From Maridesulfovibrio sp. (GTDB lineage: Bacteria > Desulfobacterota > Desulfovibrionia > Desulfovibrionales > Desulfovibrionaceae), in NCBI RefSeq assembly GCF_963677005.1, contig NZ_OY781616.1:372001-436000 (forward strand): a DNA stretch of 64,000 nt, in the 5' to 3' direction. Position 1 is the stretch's first letter, and each line of letters opens with the position of its first letter. The notes beneath the pieces were generated by a model that had not been told where the DNA came from, ran no database searches, and saw nothing but the letters and a program-made list of their open reading frames with translations. Below, in pieces: positions 1 through 9,091 of the stretch. The translations under genes were made by a program, and so were the position numbers.

Positions 1-992
1 AGGGTGAGGTCTCCGGAAACCGTTCCTGAAAGCACGCGGCAGATGGTCAGTTGCCCTGCAAAAGGGTCCGCCAGTGTTTTGAATACAAAGCAGGCCACCG
101 GGGCCTCCGGGGAAGAATCAAGAGTTGAGCCGTCTTCACCTGTCCATTGGGCATGTTCGAGCGGGGAGGGTAGATATGTCTGGATTGCATCCAGAAGGAG
201 GCTGCCGCCTTTGTTCTCTAATGCGGAGCCGATGCAGACCGGGAAGAGGGAGCGTGTTTTTACTCCGGCACTCAGGCCTTTAGCTATTTCTTCTTCGGTA
301 AGTTCACCTTCTTCAAGGTATTTTTCCATAAGATCTTCATCACTTTCAGCGATGTTCTCAATCATGGTTTCGCGGAGGACTTCAATCTCCTCGGCTATGT
401 CGGCGGGGATATCGCATTTGGAGGCCTCTCCGTTCTCTTCGAACTTGTAGGCCTGTCCGGAAAGCATATCAACCACGCCGGTGAAATTTTCCTTGCTTCC
501 TATCGGATACTGGAGCAGTACAGGGCTGATTCCGAGGGAGTTGCCGATGCTGTTGAATGCTGCATCGAAATCTGCACGGTCACGATCCATTTTATTGATG
601 AAGATAACGGTGGGAAGTCCGGCCTTTTCAACAGCGGCCCAGGCTTTGCGGGAAAGCGGTTTTACTCCGTCCACGGCGTCAATGGTGAAGACAACGCCGT
701 CGGACGCCGCTAGAGAGTAGGGCAGGTCTCCGCAGAAGTTCGCATCACCCGGAGTGTCGATGAGATAATGGTCGTTTTTTTTCCACTTGTATCCTGCGAA
801 ACCGGATTGAATGGAGCCGCGGCGTTTTATCTCTTCCGGCTCGGTGTCAAGGGCGGTAGTTCCGTCCTCTATTTTTCCGAGTCTGTCTATGACCCCGGTA
901 CTGAAAAGAATCATCTCGGCGGTGGAGGTTTTGCCGCAACCGCCGTGGCCTACAAGTGCAAAAGTCCTTTGATTTTGTAAAGCTTCAGACAT
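1..992 (-). CDS. EF-G2-type translation factor GTPase, N-terminal part (runs off the left edge)
   Basis: About 330 residues of the N-terminus are present; the gene continues beyond base 1. The start ATG is the complement of 990-992 (MSEALQNQ). The P-loop is GHGGCGKT at residues 15-22, followed by a DTPG G3 motif and an NKMD G4 motif, so it is a GTP-binding translocase-type GTPase. The P-loop has GGCGKT where canonical FusA has DAGKT, and the following IDRLGKIEDG / EEIKRRGSI segment resembles the second, paralogous EF-G class (TM_1651 type) rather than the str-operon FusA. That class is usually dispensable and of less certain function (inference from family). It stands alone and is divergent from the ParB-like gene. 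No ribosomal neighbours are visible, which also argues against housekeeping fusA. Confidence 0.88.
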   Translation of the reverse strand, partial: MSEALQNQRTFALVGHGGCGKTSTAEMILFSTGVIDRLGKIEDGTTALDTEPEEIKRRGSIQSGFAGYKWKKNDHYLIDTPGDANFCGDLPYSLAASDGVVFTIDAVDGVKPLSRKAWAAVEKAGLPTVIFINKMDRDRADFDAAFNSIGNSLGISPVLLQYPIGSKENFTGVVDMLSGQAYKFEENGEASKCDIPADIAEEIEVLRETMIENIAESDEDLMEKYLEEGELTEEEIAKGLSAGVKTRSLFPVCIGSALENKGGSLLLDAIQTYLPSPLEHAQWTGEDGSTLDSSPEAPVACFVFKTLADPFAGQLTICRVLSGTVSGDLT

Positions 993-1191
993 TCAACAAC
1001 TCCGTTTCTTCTGAATGTTCCAGCCTGGATTTTTCAATCCGGCTTAAAGGTCTAAAGGTGCAACTTATAATTCTTCCTAATGATCCCTATAGGTACACCC
1101 CTGCTAACATGTCAAGCGTAGATAATTTATTTAATTTCGTGCACAACGGGTCACTGTACATGTCTTTTTTCTTTTTGAGAGGTTTGATAAA

Positions 1192-2145
1192 TTGAATGAT
1201 CCAATAGTATACAGCCTTGATCCGGCTGAAATAGAGTGTTCCGGGCCGTGGCTTCTTCATGATTCCACGCCTGTGGCGAATATTGTTCCGTCCTTTGCGA
1301 AAAGGGGACAGCTTGTTCCTGTTCTGCTGGTAAAAGACGGTGAAAAGACGTTGCTCGTTGCAGGCCGGGCGCGTGTGGCTGCCGCCCGTGAACTGGGAAG
1401 AAAAGTCACTGGAATATACATTGATGCCCCGGACGATATTTCACGTGCTGTTGCGCATCTTGAAGAAAACAGTTCTCGAACAGCCGACGAATGCGTAAAA
1501 AGTAATACCTTCAGATTTTTTGCCGAGCGCATGGAAAAAGCGGACATGGCAAAGACGCTTGGAGCGCTTTTCGGGATCAGTCCCAATTCGCGGGAAATGA
1601 CGTTCCGGCTGGACTGGCTGGATCTGGAACCTGTTTTTGACACCCTGCTCGCAGCCGGAAATATCCCTTTGCCTGCGGTTGCCGTTCTCGGCCGCATGTC
1701 GGCAGGAGACAGAGCGGCTGTGCTGCCGTTTTTTGAAAAGATCGGCTGGTCCCGATCCAATGCAGTGAATTTTCTTACCTGGTTATATGAAACAGCCAGG
1801 CGGGAAGGCCAGACCGTTTCGGGACTCATAGAATCTTCAGGACTTGCGCCTGCCACGGAAGGCGAATCCCCGAAGGATGCCGTGTCCCGTTTGTGCAGGG
1901 CGGCAAGGATGCTCAGATATCCGCATCTGGTCGAGCTTGAGTGCGCTCATGCGAAACTGGTCTCCGAGATATGTGCCGGAACCCGCTGGAAGGTGGAGCC
2001 ATCCGGAATATTCGAGACCGGCGAGGTGGTTATGCAGACCCGTTTCAAATCCCGTGAGATGATGCGCAAGGCCGTGGCCGACCTTGAAACAATCGAAAAG
2101 TTTGCCGGCTGGGAAGATATTTTCGATCTGGGCAGGGATAAGTAA
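1192..2145 (+). CDS. ParB/Spo0J N-terminal-like protein (ParB-like nuclease fold), coupled to SPL-like gene
   Basis: 317 residues with a TTG start, preceded by GAGAGG; the nearby ATG is out of frame. The first ~90 residues (a PAxI-type opening, then a V-P-V-L-L-V strand and G-R-A-R-V-A-A-A-R-E-L-G) match the ParB N-terminal fold with its GxRR-like helix. The middle looks helical and could hold an HTH-like region. It is not near origin genes and has no ParA partner, so chromosome partitioning is unlikely. The stop codon overlaps the ATG of the radical SAM gene downstream (TAATG), so the two are translationally coupled and probably act together. Function unknown; DNA binding or a DNA-processing accessory for the lyase-like partner is inference. 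Confidence 0.75.
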   Translation: MNDPIVYSLDPAEIECSGPWLLHDSTPVANIVPSFAKRGQLVPVLLVKDGEKTLLVAGRARVAAARELGRKVTGIYIDAPDDISRAVAHLEENSSRTADECVKSNTFRFFAERMEKADMAKTLGALFGISPNSREMTFRLDWLDLEPVFDTLLAAGNIPLPAVAVLGRMSAGDRAAVLPFFEKIGWSRSNAVNFLTWLYETARREGQTVSGLIESSGLAPATEGESPKDAVSRLCRAARMLRYPHLVELECAHAKLVSEICAGTRWKVEPSGIFETGEVVMQTRFKSREMMRKAVADLETIEKFAGWEDIFDLGRDK

Positions 2146-3245
2146 TGGCAGGTACATTTCAGCTTCCCGCACACCTGAAGGGATTGGAAAAAATTTATAT
2201 TGACCGGAGCATGGCCGAAACCCCGCTCAGTGCAAGGGTACAGTCCCGGTTGCCGGACCTGCCCGTGGAAATTGTCGACCCGGACGATTTTCCTCATGCT
2301 GAAGCCGGTGGGAAACAGGCTCTGTACCTCAAGGAATACAAGGGAAAGTTCCTGCGTTTCTGCCCCGGTACGCGCTACTATCATTGCTGCGGCTACCGGA
2401 TTATTCACATCGGGGAAAACTGCCCCATGGCCTGTTCCTACTGCATTCTGCAGGCTTATTTTCAGGACCGGCTGCTCAAGGTCTGGGCCAATCAGAGTGA
2501 TCTGTTCAGCGAACTGGGCAAGGCGTTTTCCGCCGATCCGTCCACCCGCTACAGGGTCGGAACCGGAGAGTTCACCGATTCTCTGGCCCTCGAGGCGGTA
2601 ACCGAATACAGCCGTGATCTGATCGAATTTCTCGGCGATCATCCCAATGTCTGTCTGGAACTCAAGTCCAAGGTGATTGATCTTTCCTGGATGGACGTGG
2701 TCAAACGAGTTGACCGGGTGCTGCCGGCATGGTCGCTCAATGCACCGTTTGTTAACGAGCATGAGGAGTTCGGGGTGTCCACCCTGCGGGAGCGTCTTGA
2801 GGCCGCGCGAACTTGTGCGGAAGCCGGTTTCCGGGTCTGTCTGCATTTCGACCCGATCATCCGTTTTCAAGGCTGGCGGGAGGGATACGCTGAGATTATC
2901 GACATGATTTTCGATTACCTGAAGCCCGAACAGATCGCTTACATGAGTCTCGGATCGTTCCGGCATATGCCGCACTTGAAGCCGATTATTGAACGCAACT
3001 TTCCAGAAACAACCTACATCTACGATGAGTTCATTACCGGGAATGACAACAAGTTGCGGTTGCTCCGGCCTTTGCGCGTTCGCCAGTTCAAATTCATGGT
3101 CGACAGATTGCGCAGCCATGGGATGGACAGGCAGCTTTATTTCTGCATGGAATCCACTGAAAACTGGCAGGATGTTTTCGGATACACGCCAAAGGATCTT
3201 GGCGGGCTGGGTCGTCATCTGATGAGTCAGGCCTTCGGAGACTGA
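2145..3245 (+). CDS. Spore photoproduct lyase family radical SAM protein
   Basis: 366 residues. The [4Fe-4S]/SAM motif is C93-P-M-A-C97-S-Y-C100 followed by ILQAYF, the arrangement seen in the SPL family (CxxxCxxC with a Gln-aromatic segment). Downstream segments such as VGTGEFTDS, LELKSK, WSLNAP and CLHFDPI fit the radical SAM TIM barrel of this family. True SplB repairs spore photoproduct thymine dimers in sporulating Firmicutes; this organism shows no sign of sporulation, so the substrate is unknown and DNA repair is only an inference. The start overlaps the stop of the ParB-like gene. No terminator was identified directly after it. Confidence 0.88.
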   Translation: MAGTFQLPAHLKGLEKIYIDRSMAETPLSARVQSRLPDLPVEIVDPDDFPHAEAGGKQALYLKEYKGKFLRFCPGTRYYHCCGYRIIHIGENCPMACSYCILQAYFQDRLLKVWANQSDLFSELGKAFSADPSTRYRVGTGEFTDSLALEAVTEYSRDLIEFLGDHPNVCLELKSKVIDLSWMDVVKRVDRVLPAWSLNAPFVNEHEEFGVSTLRERLEAARTCAEAGFRVCLHFDPIIRFQGWREGYAEIIDMIFDYLKPEQIAYMSLGSFRHMPHLKPIIERNFPETTYIYDEFITGNDNKLRLLRPLRVRQFKFMVDRLRSHGMDRQLYFCMESTENWQDVFGYTPKDLGGLGRHLMSQAFGD

Positions 3246-3475
3246 TACCGAGATTGTTTGCTGTTGCAGTCTTGCAGAGCATTCCTTTGTTTTGAAAGAT
3301 AAAAGCCGTATTGCACAAAATAATGTGCAGGTTTTGTCTGTTTGTTGTGCAGGATGGTGCACATTGTTACGGGGGAAGGCTCTATCCATTTGCGTATCTT
3401 GCCGCTATTGCATCATATTTTGGCATGGCACACTATATGTATTTGTTCAGGTAAAAGGAAACAGCGAGGTGTGTT

Positions 3476-3748
3476 ATGGAAATTCTGAGTTCTTTCGGCA
3501 ACTGGTGCAGCGGTCTTTCATTCGGTCACGGCGCAGGGTACGGAATGAGCGGATGGATGCCGTTTCATTTCGGAGGCATTCTGCAGCTTTTGGTCATCGG
3601 CCTGATTATTTATTTTACCGTACGCTTGTTCCGTCGGCCTGATACCGGAGTCCGTTCGGATACGTCTCTTGATATTCTGAAGAAGCGCTATGCTTCCGGT
3701 GAAATTGACGAGAGCATCTATACCCGCATGAAGGACGAGCTCAGGTAG
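3476..3748 (+). CDS. Small membrane protein with C-terminal SHOCT domain
   Basis: 90 residues. The N-terminus is Gly/Met/His-rich, then one hydrophobic segment (LLVIGLIIYFTVRLF, about residues 37-53), then a Short C-terminal Domain (SHOCT): LDILKKRYASGEIDESIYTRM. SHOCT domains are found at the ends of many small membrane or secreted proteins and are thought to be oligomerisation or regulatory modules; no specific role can be assigned. A GTG/ATG start preceded by a GAGGTG ribosome site is seen at about 3469. It stands alone between the SPL-like gene and an unknown gene. Confidence 0.75.
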   Translation: MEILSSFGNWCSGLSFGHGAGYGMSGWMPFHFGGILQLLVIGLIIYFTVRLFRRPDTGVRSDTSLDILKKRYASGEIDESIYTRMKDELR

Positions 3749-3916
3749 CTCATTCCGCACCTTGATATATCTTCAGCGGCGGGCTTTTTTTGTAAAGACA
3801 AGAGTCCGTTCCGCTGTAAGGGTGTATATTCTCTTTCAATGACCGCACCGGGCATAATCCGGTTTGATATACTGCAAAACTTGGTGTAATAACTCGATTA
3901 AAGGGGGATTATACCT

Positions 3917-4387
3917 ATGTCCTTGCAAGATTACAAAAGCAGAATAGACCGCCTCCAGAAAGGCCTCGGCAAGGCCTTTGCAGAAAATCCTTTTATCCTG
4001 AACATTCCGGGGAAATCCATTGCCCTGAAGGTTGACCCTTATTATTACGTGGCTTTTGAACCTGCATTCACGGAAAATCTCAGCCGTTTCGGGGTGATGC
4101 TGCAGAAGAACGTGCGGGATACCCTCGTGCGTACCGGCAATCTGGTCACGGATCAGCAGACGCGCAATCCGATTGTAAAAATACGTATGAAGTGGGACGA
4201 GCGAACCTATTCCATGCAGGTCTGTTTCGTGGAATCCGGATTTATAGATCAGGCCCTCAAGATTTACGGCGGGGTGAAGGCAGAGATCGGTCTGGCCGAA
4301 ATCCGTATACTGTCTTCCGAGCGGGAAAGACTGGAAAAGTTTTTCGGGGAACGGACCCTTTTGAAATCCGTAGCTTTTGTGGATTAG
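3917..4387 (+). CDS. Conserved-looking hypothetical cytoplasmic protein
   Basis: 156 residues, not recognised. It starts at ATG after AAGGGGGATT. There is no signal peptide and no membrane segment; it has mixed alpha/beta character with a charged N-terminal helix (DYKSRIDRLQKGLGKAF) and a hydrophobic middle with DPYYYVAFEP. Only one Cys is present, so a metal site is unlikely. It is single, with intergenic gaps on both sides. Codon use matches the neighbours, so I take it to be a real core gene of unknown function. Confidence 0.65.
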   Translation: MSLQDYKSRIDRLQKGLGKAFAENPFILNIPGKSIALKVDPYYYVAFEPAFTENLSRFGVMLQKNVRDTLVRTGNLVTDQQTRNPIVKIRMKWDERTYSMQVCFVESGFIDQALKIYGGVKAEIGLAEIRILSSERERLEKFFGERTLLKSVAFVD

Positions 4388-4735
4388 GTTCCGCCCGTCA
4401 ATGGGCTGTGAGTGCGCGTTCGGTCCTTTTTAGGAATATTTCTTTTTTTCTTAACGTTTCCAGCCGCTAATTTGTTTCCCTATAAATGCATAACCTTGCT
4501 GAAAATGTAATGTAGAGCCACTATGTAAAGTGATGCCCCGGTCTTGATCTCTTTTTTGTTCTGTCATGACATAACGCTGTCATCTTTTGTTGTATCTGGT
4601 AACATTTATTATGATAGTAATATGTTGTTTTGGTCTTGCAGAATCATTCTGGTTTTTATTGTGCTTGTGGGGTATAAAACAAACAGTTGAGATTGTCTTA
4701 AAATCTATGACTGCCGACTTTTCTACTGGAGCAAC
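4388..4735. other. Intergenic stretch, no gene seen
   Basis: About 350 bp, AT-rich toward the right. It has stops in all frames and no convincing coding sequence, RNA gene or strong hairpin. It presumably carries the promoter for the membrane protein that follows; I cannot choose a single -35/-10 pair with confidence. Confidence 0.5.
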
Positions 4736-5314
4736 ATGTCTCGCAATACAATAATATTTTCAATTTCAGCCTTTGTTGCAGTCTTTTTTGCCGTCTGGTT
4801 TTCCGTGCCCAGGCCCGAAATAGTTGTTTCCATTCTTATCAGGCTGGTTTCCTTTTTCATCGCCGTATATGTTGCATTGAAATACAGGGAGTGGAAGGTT
4901 CTGTTTCTGGGGGGCATGTTTTTACTCATGGCGGTCAGGCAGGCTATGACTTTTCTGCTCTGGACAAATGTTCTTCCCCGAAATCAGCTGACAAACGCAT
5001 TGAGCGAAGTTCCAGGATTTGTTGTCACAGTACTGTCCCTTGTTTCGGTGGTCTACCTTGGTCTTATTCTGTCCGGCAAAATCAGGCAGATTGAAACGCA
5101 GGAAGACCGTATAAAGACCTTGAACGACCTGCTGCCCATATGTGCCAAGTGCAGAAAGGTCCGAGATGATGACGGCTACTGGAAGGAACTTGAAACATAT
5201 ATAGAAAGCCATACCGAGTCGCAGTTCAGCCACGGACTTTGCGAATCGTGTGCAGACGAGCTTTACGGGGAACAGGAATGGTATAAGAACTCGAAGAAAA
5301 AGCGGGGCCGATAG
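4736..5314 (+). CDS. Membrane protein with C-terminal Cys-rich zinc-ribbon-like sensor tail
   Basis: 192 residues. Four hydrophobic segments cover about residues 5-25, 32-48, 54-76 and 95-115, then a short coiled segment (IRQIETQEDRIKTLNDLLP). The tail has ICAKCRKVRDDDGYW and, about 25 residues on, LCESCADELYG: two CxxC pairs around a conserved aromatic/acidic core. This tail is common at the ends of PAS, response-regulator and kinase proteins of Desulfovibrio-like bacteria, where it probably binds a metal or a redox partner (inference). Here it sits on a membrane domain with no kinase or cyclase output. The DNA end overlaps the longest possible start of the next gene. Confidence 0.75.
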   Translation: MSRNTIIFSISAFVAVFFAVWFSVPRPEIVVSILIRLVSFFIAVYVALKYREWKVLFLGGMFLLMAVRQAMTFLLWTNVLPRNQLTNALSEVPGFVVTVLSLVSVVYLGLILSGKIRQIETQEDRIKTLNDLLPICAKCRKVRDDDGYWKELETYIESHTESQFSHGLCESCADELYGEQEWYKNSKKKRGR

Positions 5315-5396
5315 TTCCTGGCTCTATGTCCCGGTACATTTTATCGGGCCTGCCTGTTCCCACATAATTGCCCTCCATCCTTTACTCCCGCTTGTC

Positions 5397-7841
5397 TTGA
5401 ATCCTGTTGCGGGTTATGCCCTTGCCATGCACAAGGACAACCTTTTCAAAGAAGGGATCAATCTTGCCCCGCAGGATCTGATTCGCTACGAACATATGCT
5501 CAAGGACCTGATTCGGGAGTTCCTGCCCTTTGAATCATACAGCCTTTTTTTTCCCCGCCCGCCAAAGGGTAAATTCCGTGCGGAATTTGCTTTTGACTAC
5601 AATGAAGACAGCGGACAGCTGATGCTGCCGCTGCGTCTGCGCGGACGAGGAATGTGCTATTTCATAGCCAGGGGCGTAACTCTGGAGAATTCGCAACTTG
5701 CGGCTCCGTATCTGGAAGCTCTGGGTGAATCCGTCCTTGAAAAGATGCTTCTGTACAAGGGGTCAATCACCGATCCTCTGACCGGCATGGTGACAAGTGA
5801 TTATTTCATGTCGAAACTGATCAAGGAGCTTGACCTTATCCAGAACTGCATGATGCCGGCTCCGGGAGGTTGCAAGGACCCCGGAATTCCCACATTCAGC
5901 GGTTCGGTAGGGATTGTGCTGCTGGATATGGACAATTTTCAGCGCATCAATGACCGCTACGGATACAAGCTGGGCGACGATATTATCGCCGATGTCGCTT
6001 CCCGGATCAGTGATGCCGTGTTCGAGTCCGTTGTCTGTGCCCGCGTTTTTGACGATAAATTTGCTTTGCTTATACCGGACGGGCGCCCGAAGACCTGTGC
6101 CGGTCTGGCCGGGGAACTGCGTGCCCTGATAGAATCGATGAACATAACCGATCCTGTAACCGGGGATGTGATTCGGATCAGCGCGAGCGCGGGGTTTGCC
6201 AATTATCCGCAGTCATTGTCCGGGCCGCATTTCAAACGCAGTGCCGGGGAGCAGGCCCGTATCCTCATGAGGAAGGGGGCCAAGGCCGTTGCAACAGCCA
6301 AGGATTTCGGTCGCAACTGCGTTTTTGCTTATTCCGATATTCTCAAGAAGGGCGCGAAAGTACTTGAGGTGCTGCCCCTGCAGCGTCTGGCCCTGAGCAT
6401 CGGCGGAAGTGTTGATGCGCGTGAGGGCGGACGTTTTCTGGTCTGGTCACCTGATTATCAGGCCGGGACGCAGGTTCGCATTACCGAGGACGAGAGAATT
6501 TCCGGTTCCTACCCGACCATGTACAAGGCTGAGGTGGTGATAATAGAGGTGCAGGAAGAAATAGCCTTTGCCGAGATTCTGCATCTGAGTGATCCCGCAT
6601 GGCCTGTTGCAGAGGGCGACCGGTTGACCATGCTCAATGAAAAAGACAGCTTTTTCGATGTGCAGGCAGGGCCGGAAGCTCCTGGCGGGCCGCAGCGCGA
6701 TATGGTTACCGGGCTGTATAATTACCGGGAATTCATAAGCCGCTACAGCCGGATGCGCCAGAACATGGACAGGTTTTCCGTCGCCGTCCTTCGCCTTGCT
6801 TCCAATCCGACCGAACACGGCGGTAACTTCCAGAAGCTGACCGATGCCCAGGTCCAGAAGGTCTCCTCACGTGCTGAAACCTTTTTCTGCGAATCATGCA
6901 TGGGCGGACGTTACAGCCTGAACAGCCTGATTTATTTTTTCCCGCATGAGGATTCCGATGCGGTTGTGGAAAATATTCTGCGGCTGGTGCGCGAATGTTC
7001 AAACGACTTTGAAATAGAACTCGCCGCCGGGGTGGCCTCTTTTCCTTTTCTTAATTACCGGCGCAGTGAAATTCTGGATAACTGCCGCAAGGGGCTGGAT
7101 CATTCCCTCATGCTTGAGAAGCCCATGGTGGCCCAGTTCGATTCCGTTTCGCTCAATATTTCCGCAGACCGCCTGTACGTTGACGGCGATATTTACGGTG
7201 CCATCGAAGAATTTCGTCTGGCGCTGCTGGCTGACTCGGATAATATTCTGGCCCGCAATTCACTTGGGATATGTTATGCTCAGGTCGGCAAGCCGGAGCA
7301 GGCCCGCAAGCAGTTCGAGGAAGTGCTGTCCATAACTCCGCGCAACATAATGGCCCTGTATAATCTCGGGTGGACCTGCCAGATGCTCGGTAACCCGGAA
7401 AAAGCCCGTGAAGCTTACGAACGCTGTCTGGAGCTTGAGCCGGACAATGTCTTTTCTCTCGTAAGGCTGGGAGTTCTGGCCGAGCATGATCAGGGACTTG
7501 AAGAGGCCGAGGCCTATTTTCTGCGTGCTGCGGAACTGAAGGGAGGAGATTCCCTGGCCATGCGGCATCTTGCCCGGATCGCTTATGCGCGTAAGGATGT
7601 GGACAAGGCGCGTGAGTATCTGCACCGCGCTTTGAATGCCAACCACAACGATGCCGCGGCCATGAATATGCTGGCCCGGATTTACCTTGAATGCGGGGAG
7701 GATCCCCAGATTGCCGAAGTGCTTGCCCGGCAGAGTGCGGCACTGAAACCCGGGAAGGACCAGTTCTGGGAAACACTGGCACAGGCTCTTGAGGTGCAGG
7801 AAAAATACGAGGAAGCGGCCGAAGTTCGTTCCCGGTTCTGA
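5397..7841 (+). CDS. Protein with two degenerate GGDEF domains and C-terminal TPR array
   Basis: The open frame extends back to 5250, overlapping the previous gene by 65 bp; I prefer a start at TTG 5397 or ATG 5427, because similarity-like content begins near HKDNLFKEG. Order: an N-terminal alpha/beta domain; a GGDEF-like domain (SITDPLTGMVTSDYF, then LLDMDNFQRINDRYG) whose signature is F-D-D-K-F instead of GG(D/E)EF; a beta-rich linker; a second, more decayed GGDEF-like domain (DMVTGLYNYREF); then about six TPRs (roughly the last 210 residues). The first domain keeps DxxNFxxIND but not the catalytic loop, so cyclase activity is unlikely; GTP or c-di-GMP sensing or scaffolding is inference. 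It lies just upstream of the Wsp-like operon. Confidence 0.78.
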   Translation: MNPVAGYALAMHKDNLFKEGINLAPQDLIRYEHMLKDLIREFLPFESYSLFFPRPPKGKFRAEFAFDYNEDSGQLMLPLRLRGRGMCYFIARGVTLENSQLAAPYLEALGESVLEKMLLYKGSITDPLTGMVTSDYFMSKLIKELDLIQNCMMPAPGGCKDPGIPTFSGSVGIVLLDMDNFQRINDRYGYKLGDDIIADVASRISDAVFESVVCARVFDDKFALLIPDGRPKTCAGLAGELRALIESMNITDPVTGDVIRISASAGFANYPQSLSGPHFKRSAGEQARILMRKGAKAVATAKDFGRNCVFAYSDILKKGAKVLEVLPLQRLALSIGGSVDAREGGRFLVWSPDYQAGTQVRITEDERISGSYPTMYKAEVVIIEVQEEIAFAEILHLSDPAWPVAEGDRLTMLNEKDSFFDVQAGPEAPGGPQRDMVTGLYNYREFISRYSRMRQNMDRFSVAVLRLASNPTEHGGNFQKLTDAQVQKVSSRAETFFCESCMGGRYSLNSLIYFFPHEDSDAVVENILRLVRECSNDFEIELAAGVASFPFLNYRRSEILDNCRKGLDHSLMLEKPMVAQFDSVSLNISADRLYVDGDIYGAIEEFRLALLADSDNILARNSLGICYAQVGKPEQARKQFEEVLSITPRNIMALYNLGWTCQMLGNPEKAREAYERCLELEPDNVFSLVRLGVLAEHDQGLEEAEAYFLRAAELKGGDSLAMRHLARIAYARKDVDKAREYLHRALNANHNDAAAMNMLARIYLECGEDPQIAEVLARQSAALKPGKDQFWETLAQALEVQEKYEEAAEVRSRF

Positions 7842-7905
7842 TTTTTCGGCATAACGTGCTGGCTGTGGCGGCAGCGGGGACAAACAGAGGAAAGGTATCG
7901 GACCC

Positions 7906-8505
7906 TTGTTGAGGATTGCGGTTGTATTGTACCTGATTATCAGCGGAGTATTGCTTTTCCGCATGATTATACCGGATGAAGCCGAGCGCAGTTATGCTCC
8001 GGGCATGCGGTTCAAGGTGCAGCAGAGGGTTCTTGTGGCCGGAAAGGAACGCAGGCCGGTTACTCCTCTTTTCAGTCAGGTTGCGGAAGAGTTTTCCCTG
8101 CAGCCGGAAATTCTGCATGCCATAGCGGCCTATGAAAGCGGGTACAACCCTTGGGCTTTGAATATTGAAGGACGCAGCGTATATCCGAAGACGCGTGAAG
8201 AGGCGCTTAAGATTATAGAAAAGAATCGCGGAAGAAGTTTCGATGTCGGCTTGATGCAGGTGAATTCCTACTGGATTGACAAGTTCGGACTGAGCGTGAA
8301 GGACGCGCTGGAGCCGGAGGAAAATCTGCGTCTGGGAGCCTGGATTCTTCGCTATTGTCTTGATCGGTACGGTTATAACTGGAAAGCCGTGGGGGCCTAT
8401 CATACCGGTTCTCCGAAAAATCTTCCCGAAAGGTCCAGAGCCTACGCAGTGGAAGTCATGAACAGGTATCGTGATCTGCTGGCGGAATCCGGTAACGGAA
8501 AATGA
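7906..8505 (+). CDS. Lytic transglycosylase, SLT (goose-lysozyme-like) domain
   Basis: 199 residues, TTG start after AGAGGAAAGG. An N-terminal hydrophobic segment (residues 5-22) acts as signal anchor, so the enzyme sits in the periplasm. The SLT domain begins near residue 60: HAIAAYESGYNP gives catalytic Glu77, then FDVGLMQVN (the conserved GLMQI-type motif) and VGAYHTGSP (the AYNxG-type motif). It cleaves peptidoglycan glycan strands to give 1,6-anhydromuramic acid ends. It ends about 100 bp before the first CheW gene, so it may not belong to that operon. Such small SLT proteins often serve assembly of wall-spanning machines; here no such machine is adjacent. Confidence 0.88.
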   Translation: MLRIAVVLYLIISGVLLFRMIIPDEAERSYAPGMRFKVQQRVLVAGKERRPVTPLFSQVAEEFSLQPEILHAIAAYESGYNPWALNIEGRSVYPKTREEALKIIEKNRGRSFDVGLMQVNSYWIDKFGLSVKDALEPEENLRLGAWILRYCLDRYGYNWKAVGAYHTGSPKNLPERSRAYAVEVMNRYRDLLAESGNGK

Positions 8506-8608
8506 TTGCATGAGCATGCTCTGAAAGTTTAAATAATTGTGAAGGGCAGGACTGTGCGGTTCTTTTGCCTGCCGGTTGCAGCCCTGAACCTGTTTACGGC
8601 GTAATGAT

Positions 8609-9091
8609 ATGAATGAATACGACTATGTGGTTTTCGAGATAGATGATGTCCGTCTGGCAGTGCCTTCCTCCGTGGTGGACAAGGTGGAGCGTGCCGTGCA
8701 GCTTACAGCCGTTCCTGACGGTCCGGAGTCTGTTCTCGGAGTGGTCAGTGACGGTGGCGAAATAGTGCCTGTTCTAGGATTGCGTACCCGGTTCGGGATG
8801 AAGGAACGGGATATCCGCCTTTCCGACAGGCTGCTTTTCTGCCGCAGTTGCGGAAGGAGAATTGCGGTCATTGCCGATAGTGTTCAAGCCGTAAGCGAGA
8901 TTGCCCCGGAAAAGTGCCGCAGTTCTGCAGAAATATGGCCGGGAGTTCTGTTTATCGAGTCCGTGGCCGATATTGATGGGGACGTTGTGCTTGTGCAGGA
9001 TATGGATGCTGTTTTGAATTCGGAACTGGAACTCAAGCTGGATGATATTTTAAGGGCTTTGCGGCTGCGGTCGACGGAGGAAGTCGACTAG
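8609..9091 (+). CDS. CheW-like adaptor (first of two), Wsp-like operon
   Basis: 160 residues forming one CheW/SH3-like domain: an early VFEIDDVRLAVPSSVVDKVERAV strand-turn segment, then GVVSDGGEIVPVLGLRTRFG, the classic CheW pattern of the regulatory fold. It links a chemoreceptor to the CheA kinase. It is followed with no gap by the CheR gene (stop at 9091, next ATG at 9092), which shows an operon. The order CheW, CheR-TPR, CheW, CheA-REC, CheB equals wspB-C-D-E-F. No receptor gene (wspA) lies upstream, so the input receptor must be encoded elsewhere. Confidence 0.88.
   Translation: MNEYDYVVFEIDDVRLAVPSSVVDKVERAVQLTAVPDGPESVLGVVSDGGEIVPVLGLRTRFGMKERDIRLSDRLLFCRSCGRRIAVIADSVQAVSEIAPEKCRSSAEIWPGVLFIESVADIDGDVVLVQDMDAVLNSELELKLDDILRALRLRSTEEVD

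Noticed and set aside
4..980. Plus-strand open frames over the left edge
   Set aside because: They are shadows of the minus-strand EF-G2-type gene, whose GTPase motifs are clear.
1947..3389. A 480-codon minus-strand frame
   Set aside because: It runs antisense to the ParB-like and SPL-like genes, with no ribosome site or family signature.
7153..8517. A 454-codon minus-strand frame
   Set aside because: It is antisense to the TPR part of the GGDEF protein and the transglycosylase, both of which have clear motifs.
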